This document shows positions 35,155-45,600 of a stretch of 64,000 bases of DNA, one piece after another. A model generated the notes under the pieces. The model did not search any database. It was not told the DNA's origin and worked only from the letters and a program-made list of their open reading frames with translations. A program made the position numbers and the translations under genes. Every line of letters begins with the position of its first letter. Position 1 is the first letter of the stretch. The DNA lies in contig DAOTJE010000010.1 in assembly GCA_035448545.1 (NCBI GenBank), positions 1 through 64,000 on the forward strand, given 5' to 3'. Source of the stretch: Anaerobaca sp035448545 (lineage in GTDB: Bacteria; Planctomycetota; Phycisphaerae; Sedimentisphaerales; Anaerobacaceae).

Positions 35155-37219
35155 GGATCGCCTTGGCGACCTGGTCGGGCACCCTTTCGTAGCTGAGCGG
35201 CTCCATCGTGAAGTTGCCCCGGCCGGCCGTGAGGCTTCGGATGTCGCTGGAATAGCCGAAAAGCTCCACCAGCGGCACGTTTGCATCTACCACCCGCATA
35301 TTCCCGTGTACACGGCAGTCCGTTATCAGCCCTCTCCTGGCCAACAGGTCGGCCTGCACCGCCCCAAATGAGGCTTCCGGGACGACCGCCTGAACGCGCA
35401 TCACCGGCTCCAGCAGGACCGGCCCAGCCCCCTTCATCGCCTTTTCAAGGGCCATTGCCGCCGCCTGTTCAAAGGCCAGTTCCGACGAATCCACAGCGTG
35501 GAACGAGCCCCCGATGAGCGTCACCTTCAGGCCCACGACCGGGTAGCCGGCCAGGACACCGTTGCCGGACGCTTCACGCACCCCCTGCTCCACGGAAGGG
35601 ATATACTCCCTCGGAACCTGGTCGGGGGTAACGCTGGCGGTGAACCGCAGGTCGGTGAGGTAATGCCCGTCCCCGGAAAACAACGGTTCGACGGCCAGAA
35701 CCACGTGCCCGTACTGGCCGCGTCCGCCGCTCTGGTGAACGAACCTGGCCTCTGCCTCGGCCGGCTGGGTGATGGCCTCTTTGTACGCCACCCGAGGCTT
35801 GCCGACCCTGACATCCACCTTTCTCTCACGCGTGAGTTTGTGCTGCAGCACCTCGAGGTGCAGTTCTCCCATGCCGCACATGACCGTCTGGCCGGTGTCG
35901 GGATCGATCTTATACTCGAACGTCGGGTCCTCGCGACGGATTGCTTCAAGAGCGGCCGCCAGTTTCGCCCGCTCGGCGGCCGTTCTCGGCTCGATCGACA
36001 TGGTGATGACCGTCTGAGGAAACGTAATGCTGGGCAGTATCACCGGCTTTCTCGTGTCGCAGATCGTATCGCCGGTCAGGGTCTGCTTGAGTCCGATGAC
36101 GGCAACAATATCCCCGGCCGACGCCTCCTCCAGGCTCCTCCGCTCGTTCGCGTGCATCTCAAAGACACGGGTGATATTCTCCTTCACACCACGGTTGACG
36201 TTCAAAACGCGGGTCCCCGACTTCAGCGTTCCCTGATAGATCCGCAGGAAGCTCAGATCACCGTGCGAATCGCTGGTAATCTTGAACGCCAAAGCTACCA
36301 GCGACCCCTTCGGATCGCACTTGATCGCCACTTCCTTCGACTCGTCATCCCCTGCACGCCCTGTAATAGGCGGCTTGTCGAGTGGCGAGGGCAGGTATTC
36401 CACAACGCCGTCAAGAAGCCTCTGGACCCCGATGTACCTCAGCGCCGACCCGACGAATACAGGGTTCAGCTTGTTGGCCAGAGTTCCCTTTCGAATCGCC
36501 CTTCTGAGCATCTCGGGTGCGACAGGCCGGTCGTTGACAAACGCATCCATCAGCGACTCGTCGTACTCGGCCGCCTGCTCGATCAGGCGGGCCCGGTAGC
36601 GCATTGCCTGTTCGGTGTATTCGCCCGGAATCTCGGTCTCGCGGAAGCTGGCGCCCATCTTCTCCGCTTCGTAAAAGACCGCCTGCATCGTAACCAAGTC
36701 GATGATCCCGGAAAACAGGTCACCCGCCCCCATGGGAATCTGCATCGCGATCGGATGGGCCAGCAACTTCTCATGAATGCTCCGCACACTCATCTCGAAA
36801 TCGGCGCCGATCTTGTCCATCTTGTTTATGAAGCACAGGCAGGGCAGGCCATACTTCTGCCCTTGGCGCCAGACGGTCTCGCTCTGCGCCTGGACTCCCT
36901 CGCTCGCATCGAAGACGGCCACGGCCCCGTCGAGCACGCGAAGTGATCTCTCCACCTCCGCCGTGAAGTCGATGTGCCCGGGTGTATCGATCAGGTTGAT
37001 CTCAAAACCCTTCCACGGGCACTTTGTGGCCGCCGAGGTGATCGTAATCCCTCGCTGCTGTTCCTCCTCCAGGTAGTCCATGACCGCCGTACCTTCATGG
37101 ACCTCACCCATTTTATACGTCTTTCCGGTGTAGTAGAGAATGCGCTCGGTCACCGTGGTCTTGCCCGCGTCGATGTGGGCCATGATGCCGATATTACGCG
37201 TATTCTCCAACTTTCCCAT
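35147..37219 (-). CDS. fusA: elongation factor G
   Basis: 690 residues from the ATG at 37219 (MGKLENTRNIGIMAHIDAGK), the usual EF-G opening; a TTG 33 bases upstream is non-conserved. The P-loop is AHIDAGKT (14-21), switch I includes RGITITSAA, and NKMD gives guanine specificity; domains II-V follow to the C-terminus. It drives translocation and, with RRF, recycling. Planctomycetes often have several EF-G types and I cannot place this one. It lies after rpsG but is bracketed by terminators on both sides. Confidence 0.95.
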   Translation of the reverse strand: MGKLENTRNIGIMAHIDAGKTTVTERILYYTGKTYKMGEVHEGTAVMDYLEEEQQRGITITSAATKCPWKGFEINLIDTPGHIDFTAEVERSLRVLDGAVAVFDASEGVQAQSETVWRQGQKYGLPCLCFINKMDKIGADFEMSVRSIHEKLLAHPIAMQIPMGAGDLFSGIIDLVTMQAVFYEAEKMGASFRETEIPGEYTEQAMRYRARLIEQAAEYDESLMDAFVNDRPVAPEMLRRAIRKGTLANKLNPVFVGSALRYIGVQRLLDGVVEYLPSPLDKPPITGRAGDDESKEVAIKCDPKGSLVALAFKITSDSHGDLSFLRIYQGTLKSGTRVLNVNRGVKENITRVFEMHANERRSLEEASAGDIVAVIGLKQTLTGDTICDTRKPVILPSITFPQTVITMSIEPRTAAERAKLAAALEAIRREDPTFEYKIDPDTGQTVMCGMGELHLEVLQHKLTRERKVDVRVGKPRVAYKEAITQPAEAEARFVHQSGGRGQYGHVVLAVEPLFSGDGHYLTDLRFTASVTPDQVPREYIPSVEQGVREASGNGVLAGYPVVGLKVTLIGGSFHAVDSSELAFEQAAAMALEKAMKGAGPVLLEPVMRVQAVVPEASFGAVQADLLARRGLITDCRVHGNMRVVDANVPLVELFGYSSDIRSLTAGRGNFTMEPLSYERVPDQVAKAILF

Positions 37220-37267
37220 GCCGCCACTGTCCGCTGCGACCGTCGAATCCAACGGCCCGATCTACCT

Positions 37268-37305
37268 AAAAAAAAAGCCACGGCTCCCTGGAAACCCGCC
37301 GTGGC
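37268..37305 (-). terminator. rho-independent terminator between rpsG and fusA
   Basis: On the minus strand GCCACGG (37305-37299) pairs with CCGTGGC (37283-37277), then nine consecutive T. It is among the strongest in the window and would end the tuf-rpoBC-rpsLG transcript before fusA. Confidence 0.85.
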
Positions 37306-37322
37306 ATTGTCACAGACCAACT

Positions 37323-37796
37323 CTACCAGGCAAAGTGAGCAAACGCCTTATTGGCCTCCGCCATACGATGCACGTTCTCGCGCGTCGTCATCGCGCCGCC
37401 CTGCTTGTTGTACGCATCGAGCAGCTCGCTCGCCAGGCGCTGGCACATTGGCTTGCCCTTCTTGCCCCGCGCCGATGCCAGAATCCACCGAAACGCCAGA
37501 GACTGCTGCCGTCTCGGGTTCACCTGCATCGGCACCTGATAGCTCGCCCCTCCGACCCGCTTGCTGCGCACTTCGAGCAGCGGCTTGACGTTGTTGATCG
37601 CCGTCTCGAAGATCTCCACCGGTGGGACATCCTTCATCTTGCTGGCGACGATGTCCATGGCGTCATAGAAGACCTGCTGCGCCGTGCTCTTCTTGCCGTC
37701 CCACATCATACAGTTGACGAACTTCGAGACCAGCTTGCTATTGAACTTCGGGTCCGGCTTCAGTTGGATGCTGGAAGAGGTAAACTTCTTGGCCAT
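37323..37796 (-). CDS. rpsG: 30S ribosomal protein S7
   Basis: 157 residues. VEIFETAINNVKPLLEVRSK, RVGGASYQVPMQVNPRRQQS and ENVHRMAEANKAFAHFAW are diagnostic. S7 nucleates the 30S head and contacts E-site tRNA. Normal length and place after rpsL. Confidence 0.97.
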   Translation of the reverse strand: MAKKFTSSSIQLKPDPKFNSKLVSKFVNCMMWDGKKSTAQQVFYDAMDIVASKMKDVPPVEIFETAINNVKPLLEVRSKRVGGASYQVPMQVNPRRQQSLAFRWILASARGKKGKPMCQRLASELLDAYNKQGGAMTTRENVHRMAEANKAFAHFAW

Positions 37797-37840
37797 AACG
37801 TTTTCTGTCGCCTCACATGCCTGCTCAAGGGTTCTCGGTG

Positions 37841-38212
37841 CTACTTTGCCTTCTTGGCCCCGTACTTGCTGCGGCCCTGCCGACGGCCGGAAACCCCCGC
37901 GCAGTCCAGCACGCCGCGGATGATATGGTAGCGAACACCGGGCAAGTCCCGGACGCGGCCGCCACGAATCAGCACGGTGCTATGCTCCTGGAGGTTGTGG
38001 TCGATGCCCGGGATATAGGCCGTCACTTCCTTGCCATTGGTCAGACGCACACGCGCCACCTTCCGCAAGGCCGAGTTCGGCTTCTTCGGCGTCTGGGTCC
38101 GCACGATCAGACAGACACCACGTTTCTGGGGCGAACCGCTGATATCGGAGACGCGCTTCTGCCCTTTGGACTTCGCTCTTGGCTTTCTGACTAACTGATT
38201 TATCGTCGGCAT
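37841..38212 (-). CDS. rpsL: 30S ribosomal protein S12 with Arg88
   Basis: 123 residues, aligning with E. coli S12 without gaps. TPKKPNSALRK keeps Lys43, but GGRVRDLPGVRYH has Arg at position 88 where E. coli and most bacteria have Lys; the codon is CGG at 37951-37949. S12 controls decoding accuracy, and Lys-to-Arg at this site is a classic streptomycin-resistance change. It lies between rpoC and rpsG. Confidence 0.97.
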   Translation of the reverse strand: MPTINQLVRKPRAKSKGQKRVSDISGSPQKRGVCLIVRTQTPKKPNSALRKVARVRLTNGKEVTAYIPGIDHNLQEHSTVLIRGGRVRDLPGVRYHIIRGVLDCAGVSGRRQGRSKYGAKKAK

Positions 38213-38243
38213 AACCCCAATCTCGATTCAATACCGTTCTTGC

Positions 38244-41200
38244 CTACTCAATGCCCAGGATCTCCTTGACCCTCAATTCGGCCTTGGCCTCCGCTTCCTT
38301 CTCTTCCCGGACGCCCGCCAGTTCCTTCGGCACCGGAGCCTCGACCAGATGCTTGACTCTCATTTCCAAATGGGGCTTGAAGGCCGTCCCGGCCGGAATC
38401 AGGTGGCCGAGAATCACGTTCTCCTTCAAACCGTGCAATTCGTCGACTTTACCAGCCAGCGCCGCCTCCGTCAACACTTTTGTTGTCTCCTGGAAGCTGG
38501 CCGCCGCAATAAAGCTGTCCGACCACAGCGACGCCTTCGTGATGCCCAGAAGCAGGGTCTTGGCGGTGGCGGGCTTGGGCTTGCGTCCCTTGGCCGGGTT
38601 GCCGCCCAGCAGCTCGATCTTCTCGTTCGCCTTGGCCAGGTCCTTCTTGTCAAGGATCTGACCTTCCTCCAGCTCGGTCACATCACCCTTGTCAACCACG
38701 CGCAGGCTGTTGCTCAACCGCTCGTTCTCCTTGCGGAACACGAACTTGTCCGTCACCTCGCCCGGCAGGAACGTGCTGTCACCCACCGAGTCGATCTCCA
38801 CCTTACGCATCATCTGTGCGATGATGATTTCGATGTGTTTGTCGTTGATGTTGACGTTCTGCGAACGGTACACGTTCTGAATCTCGCCGATGAGGTACCG
38901 CTGGAGAGCCTCCTCGCCCTTGATCCGCAGAATATCGTGGGGCACCAGCGGGCCGTCCGTCAGCGCGTCGCCGGCCTCCACCAAGTCGCCGGTGTGCACA
39001 TTCAGATGGCGGTCGCGCGGCACGTGGTGCTCCTTTTCCATGTGCTCGCTGCGAACGATGATGGTCATCTTGCCCTTGCGCTTGTCGCTGCGCAGCTCGA
39101 CGCGTCCGCTGATCTCGGCCATGGCGGCGGGATCCTTGGGCTTGCGGGCCTCGAAGACCTCGGTGACGCGCGGCAGACCGCCGGTGATGTCCTGCGTACC
39201 GCCGGTGGCTCGCGGCTGGTGGGCCAGCAACTGTCCGGCCTGCACCTCCTGGCCTTCCGTCACCTCGATGCGCGCCCCGGCCGGCAGGTAGTGGACGTCC
39301 AGGATCTTGCCCTTGGAATCCTCGATGATGATCTGCGGATGCTTGTCGCCCTTGTGCTCGATGACCACCGGGCGCTCCAGCACCTTCACGTCGGCATCTT
39401 TGCTCTTGACCTTCGACGTTCGGACGCGCGCCTCTTCGGTCTGGACCGTTTCGCCCTCGATGATATCGACGAACCGGATGATGCCGGGCACCTCGGCCAG
39501 AATCGGCGTCCGGTGCGGGTCCCACTGGAACAGCGCGGTGCCGGCCTTGACCTTCTCGCCGTTCGGCACCAGAATGATGCCGCCATACGGGACCTTGAAC
39601 TTATCGAGTTCGCGTTCCTTCTGGTCCAGCAGGGCAATCTCCCCGTTGCGCTTGAGGGCCACGATGATCTCTGTGCCGTCGTCGCGCTTGAGCGAAACGG
39701 CGTTGATGTCGCGATACTGGACGGTGCCGCTGTGCGTGGCCTTCTGCTCGCGTTCGAGAATGGCACGCGAGGCCACACCACCGGTGTGGAAGGTCCGCAA
39801 CGTCAACTGGGTGCCCGGCTCGCCGATGGACTGTGCGGCGATGATCCCGACGGCCGCGCCTTCCTCGACCAGCTGGCCGGTGCTCATATCCCAGCCGTAG
39901 CATTTCGCGCAGACCCCGAACGGACTGTCGCACGTCAGCGGGCTCCGCACGCGGATCGCGTCGAGCCCCAGTGCCTCGATCTTCGCCGCAATCTCCGGCG
40001 TGATGACCTCGTTCTCATGGACGATCATCTCATCCGTGATCGGATTGCGGATGTTGTCCCGCGCCGTTCGCCCGATCACCAGTTGTGACAGCGGAATGTC
40101 GACCTGGTCGCCGCGGCTGACCGTACTCTTCGTGATACCCTGCAACGTCTGGCAGTCGCGCTCGATCACGATCACGTTCTGCGCCACGTCGATCAGTTTG
40201 CGGGTCAGGTATCCGGAGTTCGCGGTCTTCAGAGCGGTATCGGCCAGACCCTTGCGCGCCCCGTGCGTGGAGCTGAAATACTCCAGCACCGTCAGGCCTT
40301 CCCGGAAGTTCGCCTTGATCGGCGTCTCGATAATCTCGCCGCTGGGCTTGGCCATCAGCGCGCGCATCCCGGCCAACTGCTGAATCTGGTCGATGCTGCC
40401 TCGGGCGCCCGAATCCGACATCAGGTAGATTGGGTTCAGATAGGGCGTTCCATCCTCTTTCTTGTCTTCGCGGAGGCCGCGAATCATCTCGTTCGTCACG
40501 GCCACACGGGCGTTCGTCCAGGCATCAATCACCTGGTTGTACCGCTCGCGCTCCGTAAGAACGCCGTCGTTGTAATTCTTCAGAATCTTCGCCACGCGCT
40601 TCTCGGTTTCGGCGATGATCTCCGCCTTCTTGGCCGGAATCTTCAGGTCCGTCAGACCGAAGCTCAGACCCGCCAGTGTCGCATAGCGGAACCCCAGGTC
40701 CTTGATGCGGTCCAGCAGGCCGACCGTCTCAGCGTTGCCCGCGAATTCGAAGCAGTCGCTGATCACCTGACTGAGCTTCTTCTGAGACATGGTCAGGTTG
40801 TAGAACGGCATCTCCTTGGCCAGAATGTCGTTGAAAATACAACGGCCCACCGTCGTTACGATCACGCGAGGTTTGTACCCGCTGCCGTCCGGCAGGGCCT
40901 CGGCGAACTGGATCTCGCCCGACTTCTCGCGCACCATCTTGCGACGGATGCGGACACGAATCTTGTCGTGCAGTCCGATCTTGCCCGTATCGTAGGCCAT
41001 CATGGCTTCGAACTCGTCGCGAAACACCGGGAGCGGGCGTGCCGGCGCCGTCGGCGACGCGGCCGCCGCCGGGTTCAGGTCCTCCAACGTCACGGTCAAG
41101 TAGTAATTGCCCATGACCATGTCCTGCGAAGGCCCGACCATCGGCGAGCCGTTCGCCGGCGAGAAGATGTTCCCCGTGGTCATCATCAGAATGTGCACTT

Positions 41201-42620
41201 CCGCCTGCGCTTCGACGCTCAACGGCAGGTGGACCGCCATCTGGTCCCCGTCGAAGTCGGCGTTAAACCCTTTGCAGGCCAGCGGATGCAGCATGATCGC
41301 ATTGCCCTCGACCAGCACCGGCTCAAACGCCTGGATGCCCATCCGGTGCAGTGTGGGAGCACGGTTCAACAGGACGGGGTGCTGGTGGATGACCTCTTCG
41401 AGGATGTCCCAGACCTGCTCGTCGCGGCGCTCGATCATCCTCTTGGCGCTCTTGATCGTGTCGGCGAAGCCATGTTGTTTGAGCTTGCGGATGATGAACG
41501 GCTGGTACAGCTCCAGCGCGATCTTCTTGGGCAAGCCGCACTGATACAGCTTCAGGTTCGGGCCCACCACGATCACCGATCGGGCCGAGTAGTCCACACG
41601 CTTGCCCAGCAGGTTCTCGCGGAAGCGGCCCTGTTTGCCCTTGATCATATCCGTCAGAGACTTCAGCGGCCGGTTGTTGCTGCCCAGCACCGGGCGCCGG
41701 CATCGCCCGTTGTCCAGAAGCGAATCGACCGCCTGCTGGAGCATTCGCTTCTCGTTGCGGATGATGACTTCCGGGGCATTGAGGTCGATGAGCTTCTTCA
41801 GACGGTTGTTCCGGTTGATGATGCGCCGGTAGAGGTCGTTCAGATCGCTCGTGGCGAAGTTGTCGCGTTCCAGCAGAACCAACGGTCGCAGGTCCGGCGG
41901 AATCACGGGAATGGCTTCGAGGACCATCCACTCCGGCTTGTTGTTGCTCATCTTGATCTCGTTGATCGTCTTGAGCCGCTTGGTGAGGTCCTTGATCTTC
42001 TGCTTGCTGTTCGTCTTGGAAATCGCCTTGCGCAACTGCGCGCTCAGGGCATCCAGATCGAGCTGTTCCAGAAGGGCCTTGATCGCTTCGGCGCCCATGG
42101 AAGCCTTGAACGAATTGCCATACTTGCTCAAGGCATCGCGATACTCTTCCTCGCTGAGCAACTGGGCCACTTTCAACGGCGTCGTGCCCGGATCCGTCAC
42201 GACATAGTCCTGGAAATAGACGATCTTTTCGAGGTCCGAGCTCTTCGTGCCCAGGATCGTTCCCAGACGGTTCGGGATCGATTTGAAGAACCAGATGTGC
42301 ACGACGGGGGCCGCCAGGTTGATGTGGCCCATGCGCTTGCGTCGCACGCGGCTGTGGGTCACCTTGACGCCACACCGGTCGCAGATGATCCCCTTGAACT
42401 TCGTGCCCTTGTACTTGCCGCACGCGCATTCCCAGTCGCGCTCGGGGCCGAAGATCCGTTCACAGAACAGACCGTCCTTCTCGGGACGGTAGGTGCGGTA
42501 ATTGATCGTCTCGGGCTTGCGGACTTCGCCGAAAGACCAACTGCGAATATCGTTCGGACTGGCCAGCGAGATCTTCACCGAACCGTAATCATTAATCCGA
42601 TCGTAGATATTCCCTAACAT
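38244..42620 (-). CDS. rpoC: RNA polymerase beta' subunit
   Basis: 1458 residues. The catalytic NADFDGDQMA (near residue 470) is intact. The N-terminal zinc site uses CACGKYKG and CDRCGVKV; the second uses CQTLQG and CDSPFGVCAKC. The bridge-helix/trigger-loop region includes RGLAD-like KGLADTALKTANSGYLTRKL. It lies 38 bases after rpoB and ahead of rpsL. Confidence 0.98.
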   Translation of the reverse strand: MLGNIYDRINDYGSVKISLASPNDIRSWSFGEVRKPETINYRTYRPEKDGLFCERIFGPERDWECACGKYKGTKFKGIICDRCGVKVTHSRVRRKRMGHINLAAPVVHIWFFKSIPNRLGTILGTKSSDLEKIVYFQDYVVTDPGTTPLKVAQLLSEEEYRDALSKYGNSFKASMGAEAIKALLEQLDLDALSAQLRKAISKTNSKQKIKDLTKRLKTINEIKMSNNKPEWMVLEAIPVIPPDLRPLVLLERDNFATSDLNDLYRRIINRNNRLKKLIDLNAPEVIIRNEKRMLQQAVDSLLDNGRCRRPVLGSNNRPLKSLTDMIKGKQGRFRENLLGKRVDYSARSVIVVGPNLKLYQCGLPKKIALELYQPFIIRKLKQHGFADTIKSAKRMIERRDEQVWDILEEVIHQHPVLLNRAPTLHRMGIQAFEPVLVEGNAIMLHPLACKGFNADFDGDQMAVHLPLSVEAQAEVHILMMTTGNIFSPANGSPMVGPSQDMVMGNYYLTVTLEDLNPAAAASPTAPARPLPVFRDEFEAMMAYDTGKIGLHDKIRVRIRRKMVREKSGEIQFAEALPDGSGYKPRVIVTTVGRCIFNDILAKEMPFYNLTMSQKKLSQVISDCFEFAGNAETVGLLDRIKDLGFRYATLAGLSFGLTDLKIPAKKAEIIAETEKRVAKILKNYNDGVLTERERYNQVIDAWTNARVAVTNEMIRGLREDKKEDGTPYLNPIYLMSDSGARGSIDQIQQLAGMRALMAKPSGEIIETPIKANFREGLTVLEYFSSTHGARKGLADTALKTANSGYLTRKLIDVAQNVIVIERDCQTLQGITKSTVSRGDQVDIPLSQLVIGRTARDNIRNPITDEMIVHENEVITPEIAAKIEALGLDAIRVRSPLTCDSPFGVCAKCYGWDMSTGQLVEEGAAVGIIAAQSIGEPGTQLTLRTFHTGGVASRAILEREQKATHSGTVQYRDINAVSLKRDDGTEIIVALKRNGEIALLDQKERELDKFKVPYGGIILVPNGEKVKAGTALFQWDPHRTPILAEVPGIIRFVDIIEGETVQTEEARVRTSKVKSKDADVKVLERPVVIEHKGDKHPQIIIEDSKGKILDVHYLPAGARIEVTEGQEVQAGQLLAHQPRATGGTQDITGGLPRVTEVFEARKPKDPAAMAEISGRVELRSDKRKGKMTIIVRSEHMEKEHHVPRDRHLNVHTGDLVEAGDALTDGPLVPHDILRIKGEEALQRYLIGEIQNVYRSQNVNINDKHIEIIIAQMMRKVEIDSVGDSTFLPGEVTDKFVFRKENERLSNSLRVVDKGDVTELEEGQILDKKDLAKANEKIELLGGNPAKGRKPKPATAKTLLLGITKASLWSDSFIAAASFQETTKVLTEAALAGKVDELHGLKENVILGHLIPAGTAFKPHLEMRVKHLVEAPVPKELAGVREEKEAEAKAELRVKEILGIE

Positions 42621-42658
42621 CGAACGCCCCTTACAAAGTCAAAACCCCGCCCGACCCA

Positions 42659-45600
42659 CTACAGAGCGGTCCGCCCCAGACGCTTCTTCTCGAGCTGGAT
42701 GTTGAGCCCCAGTCCTCGGATCTCGTTGCACAACACATCGAAAGACAGCGGCGTGCCGGCTTCCAGCGTGTTCTGGCCTTTGACCATCGACTCATAGATT
42801 TTCGTTCGACCTTCCACATCATCGCTCTTGACGGTGAGCATCTCCTGGAGGGTGTAAGCGGCGCCGTAGCCTTCCAGCGCCCAGACTTCCATCTCTCCGA
42901 AGCGCTGTCCGCCGGTCCGAGCCTTTCCGCCCAGCGGCTGCTGCGTGATCAGACTGTACGGCCCCGTGGCCCGGGCGTGAATCTTGTCGTCGACAAGATG
43001 GTGCAGCTTCATCATGTAGATGTAGCCGATCGTCGCCTTCTGATCGAACGGCTCGCCCGTCCGTCCATCGTACAGCTGGGTCTTGAGAGTCTTGGGCACG
43101 TGGATGAACATCTCGTCGGCCGCCGGCGCTTCACCCCGTTCATCCAGGGCCTTCCGCCGACTGACCATCAACTGGTTGGCTTCTTCGGTCAGCTTCTGAA
43201 TATCCTCCTCGTCGGCGCCGTCGAACACCGGAGTGACGGCGTTGAAGCCCAGAATCTTGGCCACCAGCCCGAGATGCGTCTCGAGGATCTGGCCCACGTT
43301 CATACGACTCGGCACGCCCAGCGGGTTGAGCAGGATGTCCAGCGGAGTCCCGTCTTCGAGGAAGGGCATGTCCTCTTCCGGCATGATCTTGGCAATCACG
43401 CCCTTGTTTCCATGGCGCCCGGCCATCTTGTCGCCGATCGACAGCGTGCGTTTGATCGCCACGTACACCTTGGCCATCTGAAGAACGCCACTGGGCAGCT
43501 CATCCCCGTGCTTGAGCCGCTCGATCCGTCGGGCCTTTTCCTCCTCCTCCTCGGTGATCTTGACCCAGAACTTGTCCACCACTTTCTGGACGTCGTCCCG
43601 CAGCGACGCCGGACGAACCCACTTGATGTCGAAGTTCTCGATCTGCTCGTAAATCACCTCGTCATCCTCGCTGGCGCCGACCTTCTGTTTCGTCGACGGG
43701 TCCACGAGATTGACCTCGAACTGCCGGTGAATCGCCTCGATCATCTGGCGGAAGATCCCGCACTCCTTCGCCTTCGCCTCGGCCTCCAGACGCTTGATGT
43801 CGTCGGCCAGGACCTTCTTCTGGTCCTCGCCCCCGGCGCCACGCCGCGTAAACAACTCCGTCTTGATGACGACCCCTTCGTAACCGCTGGGCAACTCCAG
43901 CGAGTCGTTCTTCACGTCCTCTCCGGCCCGCCCGAAGATCGCGTGCAGCAGCTTCTCTTCCGGCGTCAGCTCAACCTTACTCTTGGGAACCACTTTGCCG
44001 ACCAGAATGTCGCCCGGACAGACGCGTGTGCCTTCCCGCACGATCCCGTGCTCATCGAGATTGCGCAGAGCCTTTTCGCTGACGTTGGGAATGTCCCGCG
44101 TGAATTCCTCCTTGCCAAGCCGGGTTTCGCGCACTTCCGTCGTGAATTCGTCGATGTGAATGCTCGTGAAACTGTCGTCTTTGCACAGCTTCTCGCTGAC
44201 GATGATGGCGTCCTCGAAATTGAACCCATCGAAGGACACGAACCCGACGAGCACGTTCTTGCCCAAAGCGAGGACACCTTGGGCGGTACCGCCACCATCG
44301 GCAATCACCTGCCCGGCCTCGACCTTCTGGCCCAACTGAACGATCGGTTTCTGGTTCAGGCAGGTCCGCTCGTTGAGCCCGACGAACTTCTCCAGCTTGT
44401 ACTCGTCGGTATGGTTGATCACGATGCGTGTGGCGTCCACCGCGGTAACCGTTCCGGCGTGCGCTGCGCGCACCACCATACTGGAGTGCTTGCCGACGAC
44501 CTCTTCCATGCCGGTGCCGACCAACGGCGCTTCGGTCTTCAGCAGCGGAACCGCCTGCCTCTGCATGTTCGAGCCCATCAGGGCGCGGTTCGCGTCGTCG
44601 TGTTCGAGGAACGGAATCAACGAGGCCGAAACACCCACGATCTGCTTGGGCGAGACATCGACGTAGTCAACCTCCTCCCGCGGCGTCTGGGCGAGTTCGC
44701 CGGCCTTGCGGGCCAGCACCATTTCCTCCTCGATCCTGCCCGTCTGGAAGTTGACCGCGCTGGGCGGCGCAAAGACCGCCCGCATTTCCTCGTCGGCGCG
44801 CAGGTACTCCACCTCACCGGTCAGCTTGCCGCCCTTGACCTTCCGGTAGGGCGACAGCAGGAAACCATAGTCGTCGATCGTGGTGAAGATAGCCAGCGAG
44901 GAAATCAAACCGATGTTGGTACCTTCCGGCGTCTCGATCGGGCAGATCCGGCCGTAGTGGCTGATGTGGACGTCGCGGACCTCGAAGCCCGCGCGCCGAC
45001 GGTTCAGACCACCCGGGCCCAACGCCGACAGACGCCGCTCGTGCGTCAACTGACTCAAGGCGTTCGTCTGGTCGACTACCTGGCTCAACTCCCCGCGACC
45101 GAAAAAGAAGTTGATGCTGCTGGCGACACTCTTGGAGTTGATCAGATCGGCCACGCGCGGCGTCTCTTCGGCGTCGCGCTTGATACTCATCCGCTCCTGC
45201 GCGGTCCGACGCAGTTTCAGCAGACCTTTGCGGATCTCATCGGCCGCCAGTTCGTCGATCGTCCGCAGGCGACGGTTACCCAGATGGTCGATGTCGTCGA
45301 CTTCACCCTCGTTGTTTCGCAGGGCGAGCATGTACTTCATCGTGTTGATAAAATCTTCCGGGCGCAGCGTCATCTCGTCCTCGGCAACGGACTGACCGAA
45401 CTTGCGGTTCAGCCGGAAACGACCCACCTTGCCCAGGCGATAGCGATTCGGGTCAAAGAACTTCTCCGCGAAGAACGTCTTGGCCTTCTCCTGGTTGGGC
45501 GGGTTGCCCGGACGCAGGCGAACGTAGAACTTCAGGAGAGCCTGCTCATGGCTCTCGCAGTCATCTTCCGCCAGCGTATTGAGAACAATGGCATCGCGCA

